A DNA stretch of 64,000 bases from Papaver somniferum (GCF_003573695.1 NC_039367.1:155445085-155509084); one strand, 5' to 3'. Shown: positions 46,314 through 58,544, numbered from the stretch's first letter. The notes: generated by a model from the sequence alone, not told the origin. Program-made: numbers and translations.

Positions 46314-48720
46314 ATGCCTCAAGTTGGTTGGAAGAACGAAAGGGAGTTTAAAAGATTAAAAATCGAGCTTGGTCAAAGAGGCTTCTCATTATCCGTCCTA
46401 CTTGGATCAAAACCCTCGTCTACTCTCGGATCTGAATGGTTTCCTCTCGAAGAATGGAACGTTCAGAAGATCATCATTTCAGTAGGAAAACTCCTCTTCG
46501 GTCTCCATGTTCCTCTTTATAATCCTTAAACTCCTCTCTTCTATGAGATTCTCTCCGATGCGAGACTTTCGCGTGGCATATTTCATTTGAGCGGTGACTG
46601 CATCAGGATAATCATGGAATACGCTCGTCGTGCGGCAGGGATGGAGTCTCTTTATCCAATAGAAGTAACAAAGCCAGAATACTCCCATAAGGAAATCAAC
46701 CCTGAGGATTATACCATTGAGAATTTTTTTCAAGAATTACGATGTTGCTATTATGAAGAATGAATTATCTAAGTGGGGTATTCGCTTGACAAGAAAGGAT
46801 GGTCTCGCGGAGAATGAAAGAATCATGCGGGATGTTGATTTTCATGACTCTACGAATAACAACGCTCCTAAGTCAAATGATACTCGATGGATGGAGTATC
46901 CCATCATTTTGTTGGGCCCCTACATAACTGGCAGAAGCGGAGATGGCTCAGCTCTTCCCCTTCCTGCAGGATTACCTGTTTACGATCCTTGGGTATTCAG
47001 ATGGCCTGAAGAAGCTAATGTGGCATGTTACCTTTAACTCTACCTTTCTCTTTTCTTTTAACTCTTTTTCCTTTCATTTCCCTTATCGCTTTCTTTGGTT
47101 TCAAATTGCCAAACAATCAAAAAAGGCTAATAAAAATTTGCCTCATGCATCACCTTCGCACGATAATGAAGTAAGAAATATTCTTTGTTAAATTTTAACA
47201 ATATTGTTTCCTATGTTTCTTATCTTTCATTATTCGCGTAGGTGGAAGCTGTAGGTAAAGGTAAAGTTAAAGGTAGAATTCGCTACAAGAAAACTGCTTC
47301 CAAATCTTCTTCCAAGAATCCTTCAAAGAAGCGGAAAGCACCTTCTCCTTCCTCCTCAAGTTCCCATTCCGGTGATGATGAATCTCCTTCTCCTGATGAT
47401 TCCCCCATCACATATTCTATGGAGCAATTATCTAGTATCTTTTCTGATTCTATGTCAGCAATTGGAAACGCTAACTCGCACATGTGAGACCATTGCGAAG
47501 ATATGTGATGCCTCTACTTTGGATCATGAATCCCTTCGCGGAGTTTCCTCAGCATTGAGTCCAAGCTTTCAATATTCACTTGGTTCTTTGGTAATTTCTA
47601 AACTTTCGCGCTTTCTTTGATGGTATCTTCACGTTATTTATTCTTATATTTATCTTATGTCTTCACAGGTGACCCGCATGTCATATGTTGTTTCTTCAGA
47701 TCTCCAAAGAAAACTTCGCTCTCATGAGGCTAAGAATGCTAAACTCGAAGCTGAGGTGTCCACTTATAAGAATATTGTATTCAATCTTCATAAGAGAAAT
47801 GATCAGTTATTTGGTGTGTAACTCTTTATTTCTTCTGTCATTTCCTTTGTTCGTATCCTTCGCTCCCCTTTAAATTGTGTATTCTTGCAGAGATTTACAG
47901 CCTTACTGACGAGGCATCGTCTCTATTTCGCTCCCTTCATTATCATGTTGATGATGATACTCTCCTTAAGCATCTTAATGCTTCTCTGAATAACATTTCT
48001 GATGACGAATTGAGAACATTTTCTTTGGAGTAGCTTAACGCAAAATATCAAATTCTTAATATTGATCATAGGAGTGCCTTATTCACTATTAATGGCTTTA
48101 AGCACCGCTTTTGGGAATCCAAAGAAAGGATTAAGGTTTTAGAAGCTAGGATGAACATACTTAGTACTGAGAAGGATAAAGTTGTTCTTAGAGGTGCGAA
48201 AGCTTTAAAGGAATTTCAAGAAACTATTGTACATGTTCAAGTGGAGCGAGATCTAGTGATAAGCGAAAAGAATGCACTTGTTGAACGAGAGAATTTGATC
48301 TGTTCCCAACTTCTTATAGAAAGTGATGATGAATTTGAGTGGGATGCTAGAGTCTTAGATAATGCTAGAAAGGATATAGCCATCAATGCTAGCTTAGAGG
48401 CTGATCATGCGGCATTGATTAAGGATATTATTTCTAAAAAAGAAGGTTGTTTATTATTATTTTCTACCTGTTACTCCTTGAAAGACATTCTTATGCGGCT
48501 ATTAAGAAAGTTTGTACTGATAATAGTATTCCTCTGACAAATTATAACTTCCCTGAAGTTTTCCTAATGAAGAAGATTTTGAAATATCTGACAGTGAAGC
48601 AGAATATGAGGAGCATGAAGAGACCAATTAGGAGGTTAACGGTTCTGAAGCTGAAAAAGCTAATGAAGATGACATGGGCGGAAAATAACTATTTTTTCTT
48701 GAAGATATTTTCTATCTGAT
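46314..48720 (+). pseudogene. antisense accessory gene of the Tat-type element (gypsy-type transposon ORF)
   Basis: Coding-like frames run opposite to gag. They begin at ATG 46314 with FPLEEWNVQKIIISVGKLLF, a globular domain similar in style to the antisense 'putative gypsy type transposon' ORF of plant Tat/Grande elements. In-frame stops at 46527 and a frameshift near 46730 break it. Further exons with plausible AG/GT borders follow: a Ser/Lys-rich basic linker (47242-47487), then long heptad-rich coiled-coil segments (about 47670-47815, 47892-48440) and 48475-48570. The introns are short and T-rich. The role is unknown. Confidence 0.6.
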
Positions 48721-50470
48721 TGCTCTTGTAAATACTTTATCAGTTCTTTGTATATCAAATGTTTCCTAGATTTTGAAATTTCTTCTTCGATGTAAACTCT
48801 TTAAATATTTGGGATTCCTTAATGTAAATTCTCCTTGGATTGCACCTGCATCTATAATAGGCAAAATCTTGTCCTTTCCAACAGTTGGAGTTAATCTAAT
48901 AGTAATAGTATGTATAGCAATATTCACTAATAGTATAACATGTGCGTGAATCTATCATATGGGGGCGAATAACACTCCTTTATGTGCTTGCATTCCCATT
49001 CTTGCGTCTATTATTCGCCTCATGATGATTGAGTTATGCAGGTATTATCTATCATCTATGAATTTTCATGGGAATTGATGGATGTAAGGTTATCATGTAT
49101 GCTTGTATCTGACCTATGGAGTATTTCCTTATGCGATGGCCCAATATGACGTATCATGTTAATATCATACCCGAATTGATTTTTCCACACCTTACTTTAC
49201 GAAGGTATCTTCGTTTTCTGCCTCAGCTGTATTCTGTTTTAATATTTCGCGTCTATGGATCTTATCATGTCTCCTTTGTCTTTTCATTGTGCGATTATAT
49301 TCTCACACTGCTTACCATCTCATTATTTCCTGTAAAACAATACTAATTTCTACTTCAATTTCCTCATGAGGTGTTATTTAGCCTTCCTAATTAAAGGTCT
49401 TATTTTGCCGAAAATATGATTTTTTTTCTGTGTCGACGAGATCGCAGGATGTCTTTACATTTTGGTGTAACGACCCATTGATCTCGCCTTATCATCTTCT
49501 TGTATTATTGCCTCTGCAGGTTTTATTGACGCGCAAATACGACAAGTCTTAATACTCCCATGAGTAAAAAGCCTCGTGATATTTGCATCTTTTGACACAA
49601 TTTTGCTCCCTAATGGAGGATGTCGTCCTTATATTCCCCCTGGTTGACCTTCAAGGAAGCTTACCCCTACCGAGTTATGGTGGGATCTTCCCATCCAGTG
49701 ATGCAACAACCAGTTATTTTTGCGCCCTCTTATCCCTCTGCCTATATGGCTTATGGTTACAAGACTGCACCCTAAGTGGGGTTTTTTCGGACCGAGTGCA
49801 TCATAGTCAAGACTTGTCAAGAGCAGCCAGGTATGCTCCAGATGCTCCAGGCACTCTTGACTCAACTGTGTACCTCGGCGTCCTGATCGAGTTTCTGCAC
49901 TCCTTAGTAGAGAGCTTCTTACCTTAATCTTTTGACTAAGGCGCTCTATTGGATGGGCTTTTGTTTCACCCCAAATCTCCATGGCTCAGTCTCCAGGGTC
50001 GGTGTAGCTTTCACCTGAGCCATGCTAGTTTCTGTGGGTTTTCCCCAATTATGACGCGCGTTAGGTCTTATTATTTCCTATTGCTATACGCGAACTAGGG
50101 TGCACGCCACAATTGGATGCCTAGCCTCCCTAATAGAGTCTTTACTTTTGTTCCTTCTATTAAGGTCTTATGTTTGCCTTTTTCTGATTTGATATCTGTT
50201 AATAAAGAAGAAAATTTTTCATTCACATTCATACTTTTGAACAATACAATACTAATATTTTCTTTCTTTGCTTATTCGCCTACATGATAACTATCTGTTT
50301 CATGTCTGAGATAACTTGCTTGTTTCTTTCGCCTTCTGCGCTTCATTGAGTTCGAGTATGCTATACAATACATTGATTCGCATGAGTTCCACTGCTTCTG
50401 CAGTGCGATGACTGCCGCATGGACCGTATTTTCTCAGATACACTTGATTCCATATTTCATCAGATGGTTT
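48721..50470. other. non-coding 3' region of the Tat-type element
   Basis: About 1.75 kb without a recognised protein on either strand. Long untranslated segments between pol and the 3' LTR are usual for Tat elements. Confidence 0.5.
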
Positions 50471-50473
50471 TCC

Positions 50474-51244
50474 TTACTTTTCATTTACCAATTCATACAT
50501 TCCATTTCGAGTGACCTTTTTGATTCTATATGGCCCTTCCCATATGTTCTCCATGTATCTTTTACCGTTTTTTTGATAGTGCGGTTTCTCCCTTAACACT
50601 AAATCTCCTTCTTGGAATTCTCTCTGGTTAACATGCTTGTCGCGTCTGTTTTCTTGTGCGGTTGTTATCGTCTTTGTAGAATTCTTTCTTATTTCACTTT
50701 CCCTGGTCACAAAATCTACCATTAATCTTTCACTTCTCTGGCTCTCTTGTACCTCCTTCTTCCAATTTCTTCGCTTGCTTGCTCGTTCCTCACATTTGTC
50801 AACGTCGATCTCATGACATGCTTTACCTTCATTCGAATCTCCTATGATAACTCCAACAACTTGAGGTAGAGGGAACTTGATGCATTGGTGGAAAATTGAA
50901 GCCACTCCTAGGATACCATGCAACCATGGTCTGCCTATTAAAGCATCATACGGAGATTTTACGTCAACCATGCAGAATACGATTTCTGTAGATATGCTTT
51001 TTAAAGGAATTTGCATCGTTATCTCTACCTTTGGTTTGTTGGTTGTTCCGTTGAAACCGTAAATCTTGTAAGTCGATGGAATGAGTTCTTCATCTCTACC
51101 ACCCATGGTCTTGTATGTGTGATAAAACAGAATATCAATTGAACTTCCAGGGTCTATCAGTATTCTATTTATAGCCCATGTGTCTGTGTTCTCCTTTTCA
51201 TCTTCATCAACTTTTGCTTTTGGATTAATTTCTAACTTGAACAC
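50474..51244 (-). CDS. retroelement protease joined to the integrase C-terminus
   Basis: A 256-codon frame. Residues about 25-135 are an aspartic protease domain (ILIDPGSSIDILFYHTYKTM and later LIGRPWLHG). After a charged linker, the last 55 residues (FQEGDLVLREKPHYQKNG, then WEGPYRIKKVTRNGMYEL) match the C-terminal domain of Tat-type integrases. The roughly 3 kb coding for reverse transcriptase, RNase H and the integrase core is deleted, yet the frame reads through the junction (near residue 190). The catalytic Asp-Pro-Gly of the protease is kept. Whether the joined frame is used is unknown. Confidence 0.75.
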   Translation of the reverse strand: MFKLEINPKAKVDEDEKENTDTWAINRILIDPGSSIDILFYHTYKTMGGRDEELIPSTYKIYGFNGTTNKPKVEITMQIPLKSISTEIVFCMVDVKSPYDALIGRPWLHGILGVASIFHQCIKFPLPQVVGVIIGDSNEGKACHEIDVDKCEERASKRRNWKKEVQESQRSERLMVDFVTRESEIRKNSTKTITTAQENRRDKHVNQREFQEGDLVLREKPHYQKNGKRYMENIWEGPYRIKKVTRNGMYELVNEK

Positions 51245-51313
51245 TGATAGACTCTCGTGCGGTTCGCCACCTCCTGGTACCTCTTCCGCGCTGAAGGAAA
51301 TGGGTTGTTTCTG

Positions 51314-52271
51314 CTAATCTTTCAATAGCGATATCTTCGCAAGGTTGAGTATCTCTCTTCCATCGCTATCTCTTGCATAAACTCGACTTAGGACATTATC
51401 ATGGAAATCTTCTATTCTTCTGAACGAATGTATTATCGAATTACAGTATAAATTCTTCGCCTTCGCTCCTACTTCAATCAGATACGTATTCTTTCCCGCC
51501 TCTCTATCTTGTGCGCGCCCTGGAGGTGGAGGTGGTGGTAGATTCTGTGGCTGTTGTACTAGGAAATGGCCTAGCTTTCCGTGATCAATTATTCTCAGTA
51601 TAATTTTCTTCACATTTCAAAAGTTGTTAGTTGTGTGACCATGTAAACGATGATAAGCACAGAATTCTCTACTTCTCCTCCATGGTGGAGGTTCATCTTC
51701 CATATTTGGTGGTGCTGGTATTTCTTCCATCAAAATTATTGCTTCCCATATTTTCTCTACTGTGGTGTTTAGATGCGGCATCTTTATATGTTCCCAGACT
51801 ACTCTATTTCCTCCTTGGCCTTGGTTATAATATTGATTTCGCCCTCCATATCCTTCTGGCTGGTAATCAAGTCTTTGAATCTTATTATTTCCTACATGGT
51901 TATCGAACTTTCTTTCTCTTTCAAACTCTTCTTGATCCCTACTACCCATTGCTACTAACTTTTGTTGATTTTCGATCATCACCTTTTTCTTGATTTCCTT
52001 GGGACGTGCTTGCGACTGTGTTTGTTATCTTAGGGAGTAGACTTACATTCCCAGTTTTTGTGCTTGCATTCGCAACGGGATACGATTCCATTTCTTTCTG
52101 CTTTTCTTCAAGAGTGATGTATTCCTTTTGATATTCGCGAAGTTCTGTCATTGATATTGTATCTCTGATTCTGAATATCAGCGTATACAACAAGTTTGTT
52201 GCGAAGAGTGCGTTAATAAATGCTAGAATGAGGTTCCTCTCATCTACTCGTCCAGCCATTTCACTACACAT
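51314..52271 (-). pseudogene. Tat-type gag, C-terminal half
   Basis: Frames 52271-51942, 51982-51617 and 51613-51314 together carry the end of gag. The second ends with FCAYHRLHGHTTNNF, the retroelement zinc-binding-like segment of Tat gags in which the last cysteine appears as Phe before a stop. Frameshifts separate the three. Confidence 0.7.
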
Positions 52272-52391
52272 GGTTCTTCATCTTGTGGTTAAACTTCGCA
52301 GGCCTTCATTTGTTCTTCTTCGCAGACCAAACACCTTCTCTATGCCTGGTCGTAACACGTTGTTACTGATGCATGCTCCTAGGAATATTGT

Positions 52392-53899
52392 CTATAGATG
52401 ATTAAATGACCTGATTGTTCTCGTAGGTAAGCCTTCAAACCACTTCAAAGCTTCCCCTGTTAGGCTGGACGGAAAATATTTGCATAGAACCGCATCATTA
52501 TCTTCCCATTGTAATAAAGATCTCACATAAAATTTTATGTGTTGTATCATACAAGTGGTTCCATCAAAAATATTAGTGAACACAGGTAAATTGCATTTAG
52601 TTGGTACTTCATCCATCAGTATTTGCCTTGAAAATGGTGTTTTTCCTGCTTCCTCAATTGCCTCATCCAGATGTCGCCTTCCTCTCTTTCTTTTTGTTGT
52701 GATCATTGCTCTTACTTCCGCTAATTCTTTTAAGATTTTTTCGTTCATGACTTGGCTTATGTCTTGCTGCATTGGCCTTTTCAACCTTTCTTGCATTATT
52801 CTGTTGTCATGTCTATTTTGACGCATAGCCTCTTGTATTTCTCTCACTTCAGCATCATCTCTTCTTCGTCTGCGTCTATCTTTTTTATTTTCCTCTACGC
52901 GATCTTGTTGATTTCTTAACATTTTTCTTCCTTGTAATAAAATTCTTCCCTGTTCTTCATCATATTCCTTATCTTGTTGATTTCTTAACGTTCGCGTCAT
53001 CTTACTCGGTTGTCGTGATTGTTTTCGCGCACAACTTCTTGTAATTCTCGTTCTTGAGCTTCTTCTCTTCTTCTCATGCGCCTCACTCTTTCATCCCTTG
53101 CATGATTCTGTGCAGCCTCGTATCTTTCGACTTCTGCTTCAAGATCGCGTCGATCTCTTAATATTTGCCTACCTTGAAGTATCATTCTTCCTTGTTCTGA
53201 GTCATTTTCATCATCCTGATCATACCGTGCGAGGTTATCTCCATCTTGTTGTTTATGTCTGTTAGCCCTGCGATTTTCACACACGCGATGATGTTCGCCC
53301 TCTTGTACGTTCCGCTCATCGTTCAATTGTTTCTCTATGCGGAGATCATCGCGCTGACCTTGTATATAGTCACCTACCTGAATAATGTTTGTGTCTAGAT
53401 GTTGTTCTTGCCTTGCATCTCTGCGGCTAGATATGCTATGTCTTGACGTGCTCCCACTTTTTATTGACCTAGAGCTCGCTCGTGTGGTGCTTCTTGATCT
53501 CAGCTCTTGTAACCTTATATTCTCTTCTCTTAGATCATTATTCTGACGTGTCAAATTCACACGCTCTTCTTCTTCTATCCTTCCTTCTGCAACCAGTATT
53601 TGTCGAAGTTCTTCAATTGTCATCTTCTCTTCATTCCCTTCTATAAGTCCGCCATATCCAGTCCTTTGCTCATCTTCTTCTGTTGAATCTGTTTGCCAAG
53701 TATGATCACTTACTCTATTGTAGTCGGTATTATTAACCTGCGCAGGTTCGCATTGAATCGGAGGTTGGACTTGATTTCCTCGATTATTTCGTTCTCCCAT
53801 TCTTGATGATTCAGTGTTTTCACTTCTTCTTCTTCCTGCGATTCTTATACTCCTCCTAATTGGTACAACTTGTTCCGTTGTAGCCGATTGTCCTACCAT
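52392..53899 (-). pseudogene. Tat-type gag, N-terminal half
   Basis: Two long frames, 53899-52997 and 53000-52392, overlap by ATGA, a one-base shift. The first is highly charged and coiled-coil-like, starting with a RIAGRRR basic stretch. The second contains the gag core (PFSRQILMDEVP, NLPVFTNIFDGTT, YFPSSLTGEALKWFEGLP). A segment with EQGR(M/I)(I/L)LQGR(Q/K), ending NNHDNR or NRHDNR, occurs once in each frame. An internal duplication therefore spans the shift. Confidence 0.8.
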
Positions 53900-54172
53900 T
53901 TTTACTTTCTTGAAAAATTTCTTTTTAAAGAATTGAAAACTTAAACAACGAAGACTATTTTTTTGAGGTTGAAATTTTTGATTTAATTTTTGAGATCTAA
54001 ACTTCTAAACTTTCAAAGGTTTCAAGCGGATTTACCAACAAGGTATATCATTCCGAGCTGTCTTCTACCGCCAAAATGTAGTTGCAGGAAATCCTACAAC
54101 TACACCCTTAGAGAAATCTATAGAACAATCTAAGTAATCATCATAAGAATCATAAGAACATTCATTAAGATC

Positions 54173-57100
54173 AGGGATGTCAATGGATGCTAACGCAACG
54201 GATAAAGGCTCTGCCGCTGCCGTTGCCATTAAAAGGTAGAGGATATCCGTTGTCCGTTAATTTCCAGCATAAATAGGAAATTCAAAAACGTTACCGTTAC
54301 GTTGGACTTACCGGATAACAGATATTTTTCCGTTACCATCCGGTATGTCACAGGACAAACACAAAACAGGCTAAAAACACAGAACAAATATACATAACAA
54401 CTTTTAAATCCCACAAAACAGGTTTTAAATCCATGCCACACCAAAAAAAGACATGCAGATGTTCATGCCACACAAGAAATCAAGTTCAGAATCTTCAGAT
54501 GCTCTAGCAAAAAAAAAAAAGACATCTCCATCTCCATTTGCTGCAACAACTACAAATGCATTCCTCCTCCATCTCCAGATTCTCCACTGCCAAGTGCCAA
54601 CTGCATCTGCAAATGCATTCCACCTTACTCCTTAGTCCTGAACTTCTGCATATTGAAAGGAAACTCAAAAGTGCTATACATTTTAAGTTGGCAAGTGACA
54701 ATGTCATTGTCAGTACAATAAGCATCTAAATTGCAAATAAAATATTAATATGTAAGGAAACTTACCAGTAACACAACTATCACTGTCACTGAGAGTGAGA
54801 TCTGGCAGTCAATCACCCAAACAAAGCAATGATTCAACAAGTTCTGGATCTAATGAACTCCTGTGAGATGTGAGAACCCTGCCACCAATACTAAACATAG
54901 ATTCTGAAGCTACACTTGTCACTGGAACAACCAAAACATCTCTTGCAATCCTTGAGAGGGTTGGGTACTTTAGAGCATGATTCTTCCACCAACTTAAGAT
55001 ATCAAACCTTATTTCTTCAATGGTTGTGCCTTTAGGAAGAACTGGTTCTGCTAAGTAAGTCTCCAATTATGACTTCTGAACCTCAAAGACATTGTTTTCC
55101 ATAATAAAATCATCATAACCAAATTCATATGAAGTTGTAGTTGCAGAGATCTCCATTCCAACGGAACTCATTCCACTATCATAATAATCTGGAACTGTGG
55201 TGTTTGTTTCATAAGCACAGTAAAGAGCATTGAGTGCAAGCTCAAATTTGTTATAGTGACTTTGATAGTGATTGACACCATATACTCTCTTCATAACAAA
55301 CTCCACCCTTCTAGCCTTATATCTAGGATCTAAAACAACTCCAATTCCCATCAAAGTGTTACTTTCTTTCCAGTAGCTATCAAATTTCATCCTCATAGGC
55401 TATGTCTCTGATATACTCATGCTCACTTGATTCCCAGATCTTAATGCATCTATTAACTTCTTGCACCCCATTATAATACAAATTTGTTGTGGGATACTTA
55501 ATCCCATCAAATTTGGTTGAAATGACATCAAACAATTCCAAACATTTACATATATGTATTCCTTGTTGCCACTCCTTAGAAGATGGTAGTATCTTGAAGT
55601 CATTATCCAATTCAGCTAGCCTAACAAAAGCTTGTCTCAAAAAAATTGCATCCTTTAGCATCTTAAAGGTGGAGTTCCACCTGGTATCCACATCTAAACC
55701 CACAAACCTTGAAGTAGGAAGATTAACTTGGGCCATTGCACATTCAAATCTCTCTTTTCTAGCCTGACTTGACTTGACATATTTTACACACTCTCTAACT
55801 GCATCTATAAATGGAGCAGCTACTCTGATTCCCCACCCAACAATCAATTGCAATACATGATTACTACACCTTATTTGGAACATATCCCCATTAAGAACTA
55901 AAAAGTATTTGCTATCAAGCCATTTCTTCAGATTTTCCATCATAACATTGTTGGAGCTAGCATTGTCAGCAGCTACAGCAAAAAGCTTATTTTCTATGTT
56001 CCAATCTAGATACACTGATTTCACTACAGATGCTAGAACTTCTCTAGAGTGTGGTGATGGCACTAAAGTATATGCTTGTGTTTTATTAATCAATTTCCAC
56101 TCCTCATCTATGTAATGCAGTGCCACACAACAATAACCATCCTTTGTATGCTTACATGACCACATATCTGTTGTTAAACTACATTCAGATGTAATATTCT
56201 CAAATTGTTCTTGTAATTGCAGTTTGAACTCAGTTGTTAGTCTCATGATGTCTTCCCTAACTGTATTCCTAGTGTAAAGCTTAGCAGTAGGATTCAAAGA
56301 CTTAACAAACTCTCTAAAATAAGGACGCTCAACTATAGTGATTGGATAACCATGTTTAACAATCATTTTGGAAACTAGTGTCCTAGTAACAATAACATCA
56401 TACTTCCAATTGGCTAACTTTGTTTGAGCATTACCCGTTCTGACAGAAGTAATCTTCCTTTGTCCTTTCTTATTCTCGGGATTTTCTATGCAGATTATAG
56501 CATGGTAATGCAAGCGGCTGGTTCCTTGGTTACTGGGAGCAGGTATCTTCTTGTGATAATGTTTGCATTCAGCTATAAGTATCCCAACCTCCTTCCCTTT
56601 TACAACCTTCTTTCCAATTTTCCTGTCAAAATCAACCCATACATCAGACCTTACTGAGCGCATATTTTTATTCTCTTCAGCTATAACTGGGTCTTCATCT
56701 ACTTCTACATCTTGTTCTTTTTCTTCTCTAAGACGAATTGAAGGTGTAACAGAAGCAGGTGTTGAATTAATTCCAGAACCTTGAACTTGATTGGATGCAG
56801 CAGCAGCAGGTAAATGTGATGCAACTGAAAATGAGAGATTCTGTGAACACCCAACATGGTTTGATGTTCCTGTTTCGCTTTGGGACATGATTAATTTCAA
56901 AAATCTGAAATTGTGTACCCTAATATCAGAAACCCTAAATTGAATATTGAGTTTTGAAGATTGAAATTAAACTCAAAGGAAATTGAAGAAGAAAACCCTA
57001 GTTTCTAATCAGTAATCACACATGATTTATATAGAGAAGACGATGATTTTTAAGGCAGAGAAGACGATGATTTTAGGTTTTCTCTCGTTTTCTCTCTGTT

Positions 57101-57377
57101 GTGCCGACAAAACTGAAGTGAAGAATGAACTTAATGAGATTCATTCGACGAATACACCCTATGTGCAAGAGTTTACACGTGCAGTACGCACGTTTTCGGA
57201 TAACGGAACTAAACCTAACGGAAATACACGGTTCCAGTATCGTTACGTTAAGAAGAGATTATCCGTTAGCTTATCGGTATCGGATATCCGTTTACCGCTA
57301 TGTCGGATGGTATAAGTAACGGCTAACGGATTATCGGTATCGGATTTCGGATAATCGGTATCCATTGACAGCCCTAT
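54173..57377 (-). mobile_element. hAT DNA transposon, 3205 bp
   Basis: The 8-bp duplication TTAAGATC (54165-54172 and 57378-57385), where the other LTR has one copy, fixes the borders. Terminal inverted repeats read AGGGATGTCAATGGAT at the left and AGGGCTGTCAATGGAT (reverse complement) near the right end. Subterminal CGGATA/TATCCG motifs recur at both ends, possible transposase-binding sites. It encodes a hAT transposase on the - strand, now broken. It lies in the 5' LTR of the Tat-type element. Confidence 0.93.
54811..56888 (-). pseudogene. hAT transposase, broken
   Basis: Starts at ATG 56888 (MSQSETGTSN). A BED-type zinc finger region follows, but its second cysteine appears replaced (CKHYHKK). 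The RNase-H-like core has DMWSCKHTKDGYCCVALHYI and AADNASSNN, which carry the first two acidic catalytic residues. The C-terminal hAT dimerisation domain (YPTLSRIARDVLVVPVTSVA, then SESMFS) is complete. A frameshift near 55390 and a TAA near 55066 split it into three frames. The catalytic core is recognisable but the protein cannot be made whole. Confidence 0.93.
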
Positions 57378-57761
57378 TTAAGATCTTCAAATTGGATACA
57401 AAGTAATGAGAAAACCCTAACTTGGGAAACAAATAATCTTTCTCTCTCCTAAGTTTCTTGTCTAAGCTCTCCAACAGATCTCTCCTAATACATGGTCTCT
57501 TGGCTCCTTATATAGGAGTTTACATAGTGGATGACAGTTAATAAAGCCCCTAATTTCGGATCTGACGTGCGTCAATGTCGCGTGGACTTTATTGATGACG
57601 CACGGTTTCTTGACTATCGCACAGATCTTCACACTTCACTCGTGATTAAGCTGACGCCATTCGATGCGTCATTATGGATAAGTTGTACGCGGTTGTCTTC
57701 GCTCAGTCTTGATAATCATCATTTTGCATACTTGATTGGTGTGCGATATTTTGTATCCACA

Positions 57762-58020
57762 GGTAGCCTAGAACCCGTAGAGAAGCAAAGCCCACCTCAT
57801 ATTTTCCTATCAGGCACTGCAGACAAGCTCGGAAGACTACTATACTGATGCTACAACGGCGAAGCTCACTACTAATCCAGAACACTTATAGCTACATGGA
57901 GTCGCCGGCTTGGAATTTTATGTATAAACAGTTTCGATTTTGTGTACGAGGAGCTTCCCTTTAGGGACTCTAAGTACACTTTATTGGAAGCCGGTCGACA
58001 GCAGCACCAACTGAAGACAC
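57762..58020. other. upstream region of F-box copy F
   Basis: No ORF is recognised. It contains CAGCAGCACCAACTGAAGA near 58000, the same block that precedes the TATA box of copies A and B. Confidence 0.55.
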
Positions 58021-58105
58021 TTATAAATAATGGTCTTTCTTGAGTATATATATAGAGTGATACTAAATAATGATCTTTCCTGTGTCTATATATATAGAGT
58101 GATAC
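58021..58105 (+). promoter_or_regulatory. core promoter region of copy F with 40-bp tandem duplication
   Basis: TTATAAATAATGG aligns with the TATA region of the other copies. A 40-bp unit containing AATGRTCTTTCYTG and TATATATAGAGTGATAC is present twice (about 58025 and 58065), giving up to three TATA-like elements. Confidence 0.55.
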
Positions 58106-58241
58106 CACTGATAAAGTTCCACGTTTTTGTTTAATTGGGATTGAAGACAAAACTAATTCAAGGATTTCACCTCCAAAAAATATTTAGTATTTTATTAGGA
58201 CGATTCTGTGCGTATTTGAGTTAGGGTTTATTGAAACAATC

Positions 58242-58544
58242 ATGGGTTTTAATACTAATAAAAAGTTACTTAAGGGAAAGCATAATACCAGCATCGGTGA
58301 GGAAGAATATAGGATTAGTGAATTACCTGACGCAATTCTTCATCATATCCTATCTTTCCTTGATATCAAACTTGTTGTTCGTACTTCGGTTCTGTCAACC
58401 AGATGGAATTACATTTGGACATCTATCCCCATACTTAAATTTCCATCTTGGACAAGCAAATTCTGTTTGTCAGAGATCAATAAATTCATGGATTTTATGG
58501 ATAAAACATTGCTTCTTCGTGACACATCATCAAATATTCAGAAG
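58242..58544 (+). pseudogene. F-box/FBD copy F, first part of exon 1
   Basis: Starts at ATG 58242, with F-box EEYRISELPDAILHHILSFL, then RTSVLSTRWNYIWTSIP and the linker FMDFMDKTLL. It is open to 58544, where a Copia LTR begins at the duplication AGAAG. The exon resumes at 63491, still in frame. Apart from the insertion I see no disabling change in the visible part, so the hit may be fairly recent or the gene was intact until then. Confidence 0.88.

Larger units (their letters stand above)
45324..57761 (-). mobile_element. Tat-type Ty3/gypsy derivative lacking RT/RNase H, with nested hAT
   Basis: LTRs 45324-45795 and 54077-57761 (the latter split by a hAT element). In element orientation they start TGTGGATAC and end CAACTACA. 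Flanks GGTGG and GGTAG are a target duplication with one mismatch. After the 5' LTR comes TTTTGGCGG, a degenerate primer site of the type used by Tat elements. Coding order on the - strand is gag, protease, then directly the integrase C-terminus; reverse transcriptase, RNase H and the integrase core are gone. The remaining 3' region carries an antisense, intron-bearing gene, a known trait of some Tat elements such as Grande. It must depend on other elements for movement. Confidence 0.82.
54077..57761 (-). repeat. 5' LTR of the Tat-type element, split by a hAT insertion
   Basis: LTR parts are 54077-54172 and 57386-57761, plus the 8-bp duplication. They align with 45324-45795 with a few substitutions. 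Confidence 0.87.

Noticed and set aside
49629..49982. 117-codon - strand ORF and overlapping + strand ORF in the Tat 3' region
   Set aside because: No recognised motif, overlapping open frames on both strands, and no link to the neighbouring domains.
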